Source of the DNA: an uncultured Bacteroidales bacterium
GTDB lineage: Bacteria > Bacteroidota > Bacteroidia > Bacteroidales > UBA932
Length of the DNA stretch: 64,000 bases
NCBI GenBank assembly: GCA_900317925.1
Contig: ONIQ01000002.1
Coordinates: 22,205 to 86,204 of the forward strand
Reading direction: 5' to 3'
Made by a program: the position numbers and the translations under genes
Shown: positions 25,962 through 34,840 of the stretch, piece after piece
How positions within the stretch are numbered: the first letter of the stretch is position 1
How the letters are laid out: each line of letters begins with the position of its first letter
Notes under the pieces: model-generated
The model's input: only the letters and a program-made list of their open reading frames with translations
The model's database searches: none
What the model was told of the DNA's origin: nothing

Positions 25962-27761
25962 ATGAAAAGAAAATCAGCCTGTTGTATCCTCTCTGTCCTG
26001 GCGCTTGTTTTTGTAGCGGAATGGCGTGCCGACGCCTGCACCAACATCATCATTTCCAGCGGTGCCAGCAAAGACGGATCGTGCCTGGTTTCCTATGCTG
26101 CCGACTCCCATTCGCTGTATGGTGAACTCTATTTCCGGCCGGCGGCCGATTACGCCCCCGGGACCATGCTGAAGATTTACGATTGGGATACGGGCCGGTA
26201 TCTGGGCGAAATCGCCCAGGTAGAGCACACCTTCAAAACGGTGGGCAACATGAACGAGCACCAGCTCATCATCACGGAAACCACCTACGGCGGCCGCGAG
26301 GAACTGCTGGACCGCCGGGGCATCATCGACTACGGTTCACTCATCTATATTACCCTCCAGCGGGCCAAAACCGCCCGCGAGGCCATTCAGATCATCGTGG
26401 ACCTGGCCAACGAATACGGCTATGCCTCCGAGGGGGAGACTTTCTCCATCGCGGACAAGAACGAAGCCTGGGTCATGGATTTGATCGGGAAAGGCATGAA
26501 CATCCGCAACGGCGTCAACGTGGACAAGGGTATCGTATGGGTGGCCCGCCGCGTTCCGGACGGCTACATCTGCGCCCATGCCAACCAGGCCCGTATCGGG
26601 AAATTCCCGCTGAACGATCCGGAGAACTGCCTCTATGCCAAGGACGTGATTTCCTTTGCCCGCAAGAAAGGCTATTTCCAAGGGGAAGACGAGGATTTCG
26701 ACTTTGCCAAAGCCTATGCCCCGTGGGATTTTGAAACCACCCGTGCCTGCGACGCCCGTGTCTGGAGCGCCTATAACCTCCTGTGCAACGGCTGGTTTAC
26801 CTATACGGAAGAAAGCGGCCGCATCCTGACGAAAGATGCCTACACCTATGTGGATTATGCCCTGGGCTATGACCTGGAAAACCGGATTCCCCTCTTTGTG
26901 AAGCCCAACCACAAGGTGGGCGTGAAGGATCTGGCCAACGCCATGCGCGACCATTTCGAAGGAACGCCCATGGATATGACACAGGATATCGGAGCCGGCG
27001 GAAACGGCCTTCCCTACCGTTGGCGCCCCATGCGGTTCGCCAGCGGCGGGAAACGCTACCTGAACGAGCGGGCCATTGCCACCCAGCAGACCGGCTTCTG
27101 GATGGTAGGACAGGCCCGTCCCTATCTGCCCGACGTGATTGGCGGCGTTCTCTGGTTCGGTACAGACGATGCTGCAACTTCTTATCTGACACCGATTTAC
27201 ACCAATGTAAACAGCGTTCCCAACTGCTTCCGGGAGGGCAACGGAGACTTGCTGCACTATTCTGCAACGGCCTCGTTCTGGATCAACAACCGGGTCGCCA
27301 ACGCCTGCTACAAGATGTATGACCAGATGGCCCCCTATGTGCGGGAGCGGGTAGATGATTTTGAGAACGAAGTCCAGCTGCGGCTGACCCACAACGACGA
27401 GGAAGCCCTGAAACTGTATAACAAGATTGCCTTCAAGGCCCAGGAGCAGTACGAAAAGAACGGCAAGGTAAAGAACGATTACTTTGTGTCGCTCCGCCGC
27501 CAGCTGACCCGATTCTCGACGGAAACGGCCCAGAACCAGTTCCAGGCCTGGGTCAAACTGGAAGAGACCCTGTTGGTGAAGTTTATTGACGGCAATGTGA
27601 AGGCCCAGGACCGCGACGGGAATTTCCTGCACACGGAGCATTCCACGAAAATGCCGGCCAAGATGAAACACCCGGGCTATTCCGATAAATGGAAGGCGGC
27701 GGTGGCTGCCGACCATGGTGAGGTTTTGGTGATTCCGGAAAAGAAGAATGAAGATGAGTAG
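25962..27761 (+). CDS. Secreted dipeptidase, family C69 (Ntn hydrolase)
   Basis: The 599-aa protein starts at ATG 25962 ('MKRKSACCILSVLALVF'); the frame extends to 25923, but that would put a charged stretch before the signal peptide. After 'EWRADA' the mature N-terminus would be Cys ('CTNIIISSGASKDGSC'), the autocatalytic nucleophile of PepD-like C69 peptidases. 'ISADKNEAWVMDL'-type and 'VNVDKGIVWVARRVPDGY' segments fit. It probably splits dipeptides in the periplasm. The downstream S46 peptidase overlaps it by 14 nt, which would couple dipeptide release and cleavage. Confidence 0.88.
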   Translation: MKRKSACCILSVLALVFVAEWRADACTNIIISSGASKDGSCLVSYAADSHSLYGELYFRPAADYAPGTMLKIYDWDTGRYLGEIAQVEHTFKTVGNMNEHQLIITETTYGGREELLDRRGIIDYGSLIYITLQRAKTAREAIQIIVDLANEYGYASEGETFSIADKNEAWVMDLIGKGMNIRNGVNVDKGIVWVARRVPDGYICAHANQARIGKFPLNDPENCLYAKDVISFARKKGYFQGEDEDFDFAKAYAPWDFETTRACDARVWSAYNLLCNGWFTYTEESGRILTKDAYTYVDYALGYDLENRIPLFVKPNHKVGVKDLANAMRDHFEGTPMDMTQDIGAGGNGLPYRWRPMRFASGGKRYLNERAIATQQTGFWMVGQARPYLPDVIGGVLWFGTDDAATSYLTPIYTNVNSVPNCFREGNGDLLHYSATASFWINNRVANACYKMYDQMAPYVRERVDDFENEVQLRLTHNDEEALKLYNKIAFKAQEQYEKNGKVKNDYFVSLRRQLTRFSTETAQNQFQAWVKLEETLLVKFIDGNVKAQDRDGNFLHTEHSTKMPAKMKHPGYSDKWKAAVAADHGEVLVIPEKKNEDE

Positions 27762-29799
27762 AACTTTCAACCCGGCAAGGCTGTTCCTTGCCCTGATGCT
27801 GTTGTTGGCGGCCGTCCCGGGCCGCGCCGATGAAGGGATGTGGCTGATCAACGCCCTGGATGCGGCTTTGGAGAAAAAAATGCAGGAACGCGGCTTGCTG
27901 CTGAACGCAAAAGACATTTACGATGCCGATGCGCCCGGCGCAACCCTCTCGGATGCCGTCATCGCCCTGGGATTCTATTGCACGGGCAGCATGGTGTCCG
28001 AGGAAGGCCTGCTCATTACCAATCACCATTGCGCTTTTGGCGATATCCACGCGCTCAGCACGCCCGAACATAACTATCTGGAGGAAGGTTTCTGGGCGAT
28101 GACGCGCGCAGAAGAGCTCCCGGTTCCCGGAAAGCAGGTCTTTTTCCTGAAGAAGGTGCTGGACGTCACCGATGAGGTGGCCGCCCTGAAACAGGAAATG
28201 CTCGCGCAGGGACAGGCCATCGGAGGCAGAAAGCTGTCTTTCGTCATGGAAAAACGCTACAAGGAGCAGACGGGCCTGGAGGCCTCGTTGAACGCCATGT
28301 GGGCGGGCGAGAAATACTATATGATGCTCTATCGGGAATACACGGACCTTCGCCTGGTGGCGGCGCCGCCGGTCAGCATCGCCGCTTTTGGCGGGGACGA
28401 AGATAACTGGGAGTGGCCGCAGCAAAAATGCGATTTCACCCTGTATCGCCTGTACGAGAACGACGCCCCCTATCGGCCCGAAAAATGGCTTAAAATTGCC
28501 CCGGAGGGCGTTCGGGAGGGAGACTATACCATGGTGATCGGCTATCCCGGCCGCACCCGCCGTTACGCCTCCTCCTATGAAGTAGAGAACACGGCAACCT
28601 TGTCGCACCCCATCACGACCCGCATCCGCAAGGGACAGATGGCCATCATCAACCGATGGATGGAGGCCGATCCGGCCCTTCGCCTGAAGTATTCCGATAC
28701 GTATTTTTCCCTAAGCAATGTCCAGGAGCTGAACGAGGGCGAGATGCTGTGCTGGCGCCGTTTCGGCGTGGTGGAGCAGAAACGCCGGGAAGAGAAGCGG
28801 CTGCAGGCATGGATCGATGCGGATCCGGCGCGCAAGGCCCGCTGGGGAAACCTGCTGAAGGAAACGGATTCCCTCATCCGCCGGAACGCCATGGTCGAGG
28901 CCAACCGGATCTACTTCCGTGAAACCTTGTTCCGCGGGATGATCCTCACCCGCAGCATCATGCGGATGGGAAATGCCAGGGACAAACAGGAGGAATTCCG
29001 CCGTGCCTTGGCGGAAACCGACCCCCGTGTGGAACATGATCTGCTGGTCTATTCGTCCTCGGAATACTTTGCCGGCGTGGATTCTTCCTTCTACGGACCC
29101 TATCAGCGCGAGTTGATGCAACAGTTCCACGGCGACGTCACCGCCTTGGCCGAATATCTCTGGGACCAGACCTTCTTTACCCGCCCCGAAACGGTGGTAA
29201 CCCGGGAGCTGTATGAAAACGACCCGCTGGTCCGCTTTGTGAAAGATGTGGGAGCCGGCACGTTCAATGAACGGAATCATTCGCTCAAGAACCGCAACCA
29301 GCTTTCCGACCTGGGCAAAGAATATACTCGGGCCCTCTACGCCATGCGCCAGGAAATGGGCATTCCCCAGTATCCGGATGCCAATTCCACCATGCGCCTT
29401 TCGTACGGCCGGGTGGGATCCCTGGAGCCGTGGGACGGCGTTCATTGTTCCTGGAAATCCACGGTCCGCGGCCTGGTAGAGAAACGGGATGTGTCCCGGC
29501 ACGATTTTGCGTACGACGACAAGTTTGCCGCCGTCCTGGCCGGCGCGAAGCAAGACATGGTTGTCAACTTCCTCACGGACAACGATATAACGGGAGGAAA
29601 CTCCGGCTCTCCGGTGCTGAACGCCCGGGGCGAACTGGTGGGTCTGGCCTTTGACGGGAACAAGGAATCCCTGGCCAGCGACGCCATGGTCGTTCCCGGG
29701 TATAACAAGTGCGTGTGCGTAGATATCCGCTATGTCCTCTTTGTCCTGTCCGAGTATGCAGGACTGAAGGATCTGGTGCGGGAGCTGACGCAGGAGTAG
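27748..29799 (+). CDS. Dipeptidyl peptidase, family S46 (DPP7-type)
   Basis: The 683-aa secreted serine exopeptidase removes N-terminal dipeptides from peptides. A signal peptide ends near 'PGRA'. The catalytic triad is visible: His in 'LLITNHHCAFGDI', Asp in 'GDEDNWEWPQQKCDF', and Ser (about 619) in 'GGNSGSPVLNA'. The residue that separates DPP7 (Gly) from DPP11 (Arg) is Gly (about 637) in 'VGLAFDGN', predicting hydrophobic P1 preference rather than Asp/Glu. It overlaps the C69 gene by 14 nt. Confidence 0.93.
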   Translation: MKMSRTFNPARLFLALMLLLAAVPGRADEGMWLINALDAALEKKMQERGLLLNAKDIYDADAPGATLSDAVIALGFYCTGSMVSEEGLLITNHHCAFGDIHALSTPEHNYLEEGFWAMTRAEELPVPGKQVFFLKKVLDVTDEVAALKQEMLAQGQAIGGRKLSFVMEKRYKEQTGLEASLNAMWAGEKYYMMLYREYTDLRLVAAPPVSIAAFGGDEDNWEWPQQKCDFTLYRLYENDAPYRPEKWLKIAPEGVREGDYTMVIGYPGRTRRYASSYEVENTATLSHPITTRIRKGQMAIINRWMEADPALRLKYSDTYFSLSNVQELNEGEMLCWRRFGVVEQKRREEKRLQAWIDADPARKARWGNLLKETDSLIRRNAMVEANRIYFRETLFRGMILTRSIMRMGNARDKQEEFRRALAETDPRVEHDLLVYSSSEYFAGVDSSFYGPYQRELMQQFHGDVTALAEYLWDQTFFTRPETVVTRELYENDPLVRFVKDVGAGTFNERNHSLKNRNQLSDLGKEYTRALYAMRQEMGIPQYPDANSTMRLSYGRVGSLEPWDGVHCSWKSTVRGLVEKRDVSRHDFAYDDKFAAVLAGAKQDMVVNFLTDNDITGGNSGSPVLNARGELVGLAFDGNKESLASDAMVVPGYNKCVCVDIRYVLFVLSEYAGLKDLVRELTQE

Positions 29800-29802
29800 T
29801 TC

Positions 29803-31011
29803 CTACAAATCTTCTTGGGAAAAGAGGCGGGTGTCAGGGGCTCCCGCCATTCCTGTGCATGCCTGGAAGTGAAGCAGTTTCTTTTTGAAGGCTTCGTTGT
29901 TGACGGCCGCTTTGTCCTTACACAGATCGCCGACCAGCAGGGCCTTGTGCCCTTTGGGGAAGGCGACAATATCAAAGGTTTCGCCGCTGGCAGGGTTCCA
30001 CCAGCCTTCTGCCGAAACATAGCCCTCTTCCTGCACGAGTTTGTCGCGGAAATAGCGCTGGGCCAGCAGCTTGCTGTTGTTTTCGGTCTGGGCTGCGCCG
30101 CCGGCGTGCAGGAACCACCAGAGCAGCTGCAACGGCTGGATTTCGAACCGGACAAGGTTGCGGGCCCCCTCTTTTGCAAACGGGGGACGCGTCTTCTTCA
30201 CCAGGCCATAATCCTCTTCCAGCCGGGCCAGGTGGCCGCCCACGTTCATGCCCATGCGTTCCTGGATCTGGGGAGCCGATTGACACCCCTCTGCCAGCAG
30301 GGAAAGGATGGATGCGTACACCGGGGTCAGGGATCCCAGCGTCCGGGCCAGGAGGTTTTTCCCAAGGTGTGATACCGGTGATGCCGGATCCAGCGAGTCT
30401 GTCCGGATGCGGTCGGCTGTGTTGGCCTCCCGGTCCAGCAGCCAGCCGATGTATTGCGGCACACCCCCGGAAGCCGCATACAAGGCAAGGGCGTCCTCCC
30501 CGGTTGCCTCGGGGTTGGAACGGGTGAGCAGCTCGCGGGTTTCGCGGATGGTAAACGGGTCGATTTTCAAGTGCGTGTCCACCGTGTTCGGCTGTCCGAA
30601 ATGGAAGTTCCGGGAAGAGGAAAGCAAGCACAGGAACAGGACGGTTTTCCGCTTGCGGTCATGGGCCAGCGCCGCCAATCTGGCCAGCGCTGCCGGGGCC
30701 GACGTTTCCAGCCGATCTACGTTTTCGATCACGAGGATCAGGTGCTCCTCCTCCGCTTTTCGGAACAGGAGATCGAAGCTCTCGTCCAGGGTTCCGGCGC
30801 CCATGTTCAGCTGTTGAGCCATGAGTTTTTCGGTCTGCATTTCCGCGTCGATCCACAGGATTTTGCGGCCTTTCAACGCCTCTTGTACCAGGCTTTTCTT
30901 GCCGATTCCATCGGGTCCCGTGATTAGGGCCACGCGGGTGTGCTGTTCTTCGGAAAGCCACCGCAGACGGGCAATCTCTTGAATCTCTTTCTTTCGAAAT
31001 GCAAACTTCAT
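29803..31011 (-). CDS. AAA ATPase with C-terminal DUF234-like nuclease fold (first of three)
   Basis: The 402-aa protein has an N-terminal P-loop ATPase (Walker A 'GPDGIGKKSL', about residues 33-42; the Walker B-like strand 'HLILVIENVDRL' lacks the usual Asp-Glu). A winged-helix-like middle follows ('QSAPQIQERMGMNVGGHLARLEEDYGLV'). The C-terminal module has a PD-(D/E)XK-like pattern ('GETFDIVAFPKG' then 'LLVGDLCKDK'). This architecture matches the archaeal-type DUF234 ATPases common in Bacteroidales; the function is unknown. Its promoter is enclosed in a 21-bp inverted repeat. Two other members of this wider group lie at 57394 and 62322. Confidence 0.75.
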   Translation of the reverse strand: MKFAFRKKEIQEIARLRWLSEEQHTRVALITGPDGIGKKSLVQEALKGRKILWIDAEMQTEKLMAQQLNMGAGTLDESFDLLFRKAEEEHLILVIENVDRLETSAPAALARLAALAHDRKRKTVLFLCLLSSSRNFHFGQPNTVDTHLKIDPFTIRETRELLTRSNPEATGEDALALYAASGGVPQYIGWLLDREANTADRIRTDSLDPASPVSHLGKNLLARTLGSLTPVYASILSLLAEGCQSAPQIQERMGMNVGGHLARLEEDYGLVKKTRPPFAKEGARNLVRFEIQPLQLLWWFLHAGGAAQTENNSKLLAQRYFRDKLVQEEGYVSAEGWWNPASGETFDIVAFPKGHKALLVGDLCKDKAAVNNEAFKKKLLHFQACTGMAGAPDTRLFSQEDL

Positions 31012-31044
31012 AATCTTGATAAAGAATTATATATAAAATATAAG

Positions 31045-31106
31045 CTTATTCCTATTAACTTATCTGTCGTTAGACAAAGATACAGATAAGAATAGGAATA
31101 AGCAAA
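31045..31106 (-). promoter_or_regulatory. ATPase promoter enclosed in a long inverted repeat
   Basis: The minus strand has TTTG (31106-31103), 20 nt, then TATCTTTG (31082-31075), a perfect Bacteroidota promoter. Inverted-repeat arms at 31045-31067 and 31082-31102 match over 21 bp apart from a 2-nt bulge, with a 14-nt gap. The upstream arm fills the promoter spacer and the downstream arm begins at the predicted start of transcription. This fits a DNA operator better than an RNA hairpin. Confidence 0.75.
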
Positions 31107-31126
31107 TTTTTCTGCGATCAGGCCGC

Positions 31127-33298
31127 TTAGGCGTTGCCCAGCAGCACCTCGCCGTTGGCCACATCGACCCGGATCGAAGAGTCCTTGCGGACCGTGCCGT
31201 CCAGGATGGCTTTGGCCAGCTGGTTCACCAGGTCCCGCTGTAGGAGTCGCTTGACCGGACGGGCGCCGTAAGCGGGGTCGTAACCGTGCTCTACCATGTA
31301 GTCCTCGAAGGCCGGCGTAAAGGTGAGCGTCACGTTGTCTTCGGCCAGCCGCTTTGTCAGTTCGTCCATCTGGATGTGAAGGATGTCGCGGATGTCGTGC
31401 CGCGTGAGCGGTTCGAACATGATGGTCTCGTCGATTCGGTTCAGGAACTCCGGACGGACGGTCATTTTCAGCACGTCCATCACCTGCTTCTTGCACTCCT
31501 CCAGCAGCTCGTGCCGGCGGGCGATGATGTTCATGTCGGCCGAAGGGTCGCCCGTGGTTTCGGGCAGGCGCTCCATGAATCCCTGGATGATGTCGGAACC
31601 CACATTCGAGGTCATGATGAGGATGGTGTTCTTGAAGTCCACCGTGCGTCCCTTGTTGTCCGTCAGACGACCGTCGTCCAAGACCTGCAGCAGGATGTTG
31701 AATACGTCCGGGTGGGCCTTTTCAATCTCGTCCAGCAGCACCACCGAATAGGGTTTGCGCCGCACGGCCTCGGTGAGCTGTCCGCCCTCGTCGAATCCCA
31801 CGTATCCCGGAGGGGCGCCGATGAGCCGGCTCACGGTATGCCGCTCCTGGTATTCGCTCATGTCGATACGGGTCATCATGTTCTCGTCGTTGAACAGGAA
31901 CTCCGCCAGCGCTTTGGCCAGTTCCGTCTTGCCCACGCCCGTGGTACCCATGAAGAGGAAGGAACCGATGGGGCGCTTTTCGTTGCTCAGGCCCGCCCGG
32001 TTGCGCCGGACGGCATCTGCAACAGCCTGGATGGCCGTTTCCTGGCCCACGACACGCTTGTGCAGCTCGCTCTCCATCCGCAGCAGTTTCTCCTTTTCGC
32101 TTTCCAGCATCCGTTTCACGGGAATGCCGGTCCATTTGGCCACCACCTCGGCCACGTCTTCCGGCGTAACCGATTCAGTAACAATGGGATCTTCGATAGC
32201 CGCCTGGCGGGCGGTCAGGTCATCGATCTGCTTCTGGGCCGCGGCAATCTTGCCATAGCGCAGTTCCGCCACCTTTCCGTAGTCTCCCGCGCGCTCGGCC
32301 GCTTGCGCCTCAATCTTATAATCTTCTATCTGCTGGCGGGCGTTCTGCAGGTCGCGCAGGATGTCCTTTTCGTTGTTCCACCGCTGCATCAGTTCTTCCC
32401 GCTTCGCATTCAGCTCTTTCAGTTCCGCGTCAATCTTTTCCATCTTCAGGGAAACGCCCTCGCGTTTGATGGCTTCCTTTTCAATTTCCAGCTGACGGAT
32501 CCGGCTGTTCAGGTCGTCGATGGGTTCCGGGACGCTGTTCATCTCCAACCGCAGGCGGGAAGCCGCCTCATCGACCAGGTCGATGGCTTTGTCCGGCAGG
32601 AACCGGTTGGTGATGTACCGGTGCGACAGATTGACGGCCGCAATCAGGGCGTCGTCTTCGATGCGCACGCGGTGATGGTTTTCGTATTTTTCCTTCAGGC
32701 CCCGCAGGATGGCGATGCTTTCGGCGGGCGTAGGTTCGTCCACCATGACTTTCTGGAAACGGCGCTCCAGGGCCTTGTCTTCCTCGAAGTACTTCTGGTA
32801 TTCATCCAGCGTGGTAGAGCCGATGGTACGCAGTTCGCCGCGCGCCAGGGCCGGTTTCAGGATGTTGGACGCATCCATTGCCCCGCCGCTGCGGCCCGCA
32901 CCCACCAGGGTGTGGATCTCATCGATAAACAGGATGATTTCGCCGGCGCTGTCCACCACTTCCTTCACCACGCCTTTCAAGCGCTCCTCAAACTCGCCCT
33001 GGTACTTGGCGCCCGCGATGAGCGCGCCCATATCCAGGGAATAGATGGTCTTGCTTTTCAGGTTTTCCGGGACGTTCCCGTCCACGATTTTCTGGGCGAT
33101 GCCTTCCGAAATGGCGGTCTTGCCCACGCCGGGCTCGCCCACCAGGATGGGGTTATTCTTGGTTCGGCGGCTCAGGATCTGCAGCACGCGACGAATCTCT
33201 TCGTCCCGCCCGATCACCGGATCCAGCTTCCCCTTTGCGGCCATCTCGTTCAGATTCACCGCAAACTTGTTCAAAAATTGTAAATCCTTATTATTCAT
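31127..33298 (-). CDS. clpB: ClpB-type disaggregase lacking the N-terminal domain
   Basis: ClpB is the AAA+ unfoldase that works with DnaK to rescue aggregated proteins. The 723-aa protein has two ATPase domains (Walker A 'GEPGVGKT' and 'GTTGVGKT'; Walker B '[14 protein letters not shown]' and '[14 protein letters not shown]') and the coiled-coil M domain (about residues 255-375). It begins at '[21 protein letters not shown]', so the usual N-terminal substrate domain of about 140 residues is missing. The start has a strong AGGAGG site 7 nt upstream, unusual for this phylum. A structured leader precedes it. Confidence 0.93.
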   Translation of the reverse strand: MNNKDLQFLNKFAVNLNEMAAKGKLDPVIGRDEEIRRVLQILSRRTKNNPILVGEPGVGKTAISEGIAQKIVDGNVPENLKSKTIYSLDMGALIAGAKYQGEFEERLKGVVKEVVDSAGEIILFIDEIHTLVGAGRSGGAMDASNILKPALARGELRTIGSTTLDEYQKYFEEDKALERRFQKVMVDEPTPAESIAILRGLKEKYENHHRVRIEDDALIAAVNLSHRYITNRFLPDKAIDLVDEAASRLRLEMNSVPEPIDDLNSRIRQLEIEKEAIKREGVSLKMEKIDAELKELNAKREELMQRWNNEKDILRDLQNARQQIEDYKIEAQAAERAGDYGKVAELRYGKIAAAQKQIDDLTARQAAIEDPIVTESVTPEDVAEVVAKWTGIPVKRMLESEKEKLLRMESELHKRVVGQETAIQAVADAVRRNRAGLSNEKRPIGSFLFMGTTGVGKTELAKALAEFLFNDENMMTRIDMSEYQERHTVSRLIGAPPGYVGFDEGGQLTEAVRRKPYSVVLLDEIEKAHPDVFNILLQVLDDGRLTDNKGRTVDFKNTILIMTSNVGSDIIQGFMERLPETTGDPSADMNIIARRHELLEECKKQVMDVLKMTVRPEFLNRIDETIMFEPLTRHDIRDILHIQMDELTKRLAEDNVTLTFTPAFEDYMVEHGYDPAYGARPVKRLLQRDLVNQLAKAILDGTVRKDSSIRVDVANGEVLLGNA

Positions 33299-33417
33299 TG
33301 CATTTCCTCCTTTTTAACCGGGTGGTCAAAGGGCAAACGCAAGAGAAGCCAGCTGACCACGGGGTCAACCGGCTATCGTCCAAACTCTATTCCAATAGGA
33401 TTTACGCTGACAAAATG
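33299..33417 (-). promoter_or_regulatory. clpB leader with competing inverted repeats and strong ribosome-binding site
   Basis: The minus-strand leader contains AGGAGG 7 nt before the clpB ATG and an overlapping ATG-CAA-TGA mini-frame at 33303. Arms at 33347-33358 and 33363-33374 form a 12-bp hairpin with one wobble or mismatch position at most two. Part of the same arm (33354-33360) can pair instead with 33322-33328, next to the ribosome-binding site. A separate CTGACA-TGTCAG repeat (33407-33421) overlaps the secG stop. Confidence 0.4.
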
Positions 33418-33741
33418 TCAGTCCTGGGAGACGGGGGTTCCAGGGAAAGCGGGCTGGCTTTCGGTGGCGACGTTCTCAATCTGGTCGGTCATATCGGTCT
33501 CCGTCGTGCGGCTTCCCAGCGTAAAGGAAGACACGATGCTGAGCACGAGGATGAAGGTTACCAGATACCAGGAGAATTTTTCCAGGATGTCGGCCGTCTG
33601 GCGGACGCCAAGCGTCTGGTTGGCGGAAACGAAGTTGCTGGCCAGACCGTCTCCTTTACCGTTCTGCAGAAGGACCACAAGGGTCAGCAGCACGCTTGCA
33701 AGCACGATCAGAACAACCAGCGTCGTAAAAATCCAATTCAT
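33418..33741 (-). CDS. secG: Protein translocase subunit SecG
   Basis: SecG is a small membrane subunit of the SecYEG channel. The 107-aa protein has two helices (about residues 3-25 and 57-77) around the conserved 'VVLLQNGKGDGLASNF' loop. The C-terminal tail is polar. It follows the TPR protein gene by 13 nt in the lptE cluster, an arrangement typical of Bacteroidales. Confidence 0.93.
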   Translation of the reverse strand: MNWIFTTLVVLIVLASVLLTLVVLLQNGKGDGLASNFVSANQTLGVRQTADILEKFSWYLVTFILVLSIVSSFTLGSRTTETDMTDQIENVATESQPAFPGTPVSQD

Positions 33742-33754
33742 ATCTTACTACTTA

Positions 33755-34333
33755 TTAATTATCCAAATTTTCGATAAGGGATGCAAAGTAAGCACTTTTT
33801 TCCGGATATCGCAAACTTAAACGGGAATAAATTTTCCGCGACTGCTCATAATAACCCTGTTCCGCATAGATTTGGGCCAGGGTTTCGGTGCAGAACGGAC
33901 TGTCTGCAACGTCCGCTTCTCCTTCAGCCGAAGCGGTTTCCGCGGCGCGTGCGGCATAGTGCGAAAACACATTGTCCCCTTCGCGCCGGACACCGTCGTA
34001 CTGGGCCTGCGTGAAGAAATCGCCGCCCACAACGCGCACATCGGATTTCGGTTCCTCCTCTTTCGGGGCGATGAAGGATTTCAGCAGCGCGTCCACATCC
34101 TTGTCTTTCCAGTCGGTTTTCCGGGCCGATCGGACAATGTCCGAAATAATGGACCGCGTCCCGATATAGAGGGCTGCGTTGGCAAACTGTTCCTTGCCCC
34201 AGCCTTCTCCGCCCGACCGCACCATCCGCTCGCAAAGTTCCCGCCGGGCGGCGCCGAACCAGGGATACAGGTTCACCAGGCCAACCAGCTCTTCCAGCGT
34301 GAGGGATCGTATGTTAATATAGTCGAGCGCCAT
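33755..34333 (-). CDS. Conserved TPR-like protein in the lptE-secG cluster
   Basis: The 192-aa cytoplasmic protein has no signal peptide. The N-terminus 'YINIRSLTLEELVGLVNLYPWFGAAR' and the C-terminal TPR-like 'TLAQIYAEQGYYEQSRKIYSRLSLRYPEKSAYFASLIE' are characteristic of a family found beside lptE in this phylum. A specific role is unknown. It is 3 nt after lptE and 13 nt before secG. Confidence 0.7.
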   Translation of the reverse strand: MALDYINIRSLTLEELVGLVNLYPWFGAARRELCERMVRSGGEGWGKEQFANAALYIGTRSIISDIVRSARKTDWKDKDVDALLKSFIAPKEEEPKSDVRVVGGDFFTQAQYDGVRREGDNVFSHYAARAAETASAEGEADVADSPFCTETLAQIYAEQGYYEQSRKIYSRLSLRYPEKSAYFASLIENLDN

Positions 34334-34336
34334 CGG

Positions 34337-34840
34337 TTACCACTGTGCTACGGTAGCATTGAATATTTCATCCACCAGCTTCTTGATGATTTCCTCGCAC
34401 AACTGGCCTTCCACGGCACCCAGGTCCTGCATGGAATCGTAATCTTCATAGGCCGTGAAACTCTTGTTGTCGAAACTGTCCTCGGGATATTTCTTGTTTT
34501 CGAACGAGATTTTCACCGTGACGGTGAGGCGGTTCTGGGCGGCCACCTCGTCGGCGGTCACCGCCGTGGCGCGCACGTCATACCCGGTAATTTCGCCCGT
34601 GATCTCCAGGTCGCCGTCCATGTCCACCTGCTCCAGGCGCGTCAGTTTGCGGAACTGGTCCTTCACGGCCTCGGTCAGGTCGTTGCTCAGCGACGGATTC
34701 ACCTTCAGCGCCTTGTATTCAAAATAGTTGATGGTGATGGTCTGCACATCCGGTTGGATGGAAGTTCCTGTAAACGAGTAGATTCCGCAGGCGGAAACCA
34801 GCGGGAGAACCAGCAGCAGGAGAATCAGGCGGAGCTTCAT
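34337..34840 (-). CDS. lptE: LptE-family LPS-assembly lipoprotein
   Basis: The 167-aa lipoprotein (signal 'LLLVLPLVSACGIYSF') is the Bacteroidota counterpart of LptE, which plugs and assists LptD in placing LPS in the outer membrane. 'GIYSFTGTSIQPDVQTITINYFEYKA' is the typical opening. It overlaps the sigma-54 activator gene by 4 nt, so translation is probably coupled. Confidence 0.87.
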   Translation of the reverse strand: MKLRLILLLLVLPLVSACGIYSFTGTSIQPDVQTITINYFEYKALKVNPSLSNDLTEAVKDQFRKLTRLEQVDMDGDLEITGEITGYDVRATAVTADEVAAQNRLTVTVKISFENKKYPEDSFDNKSFTAYEDYDSMQDLGAVEGQLCEEIIKKLVDEIFNATVAQW

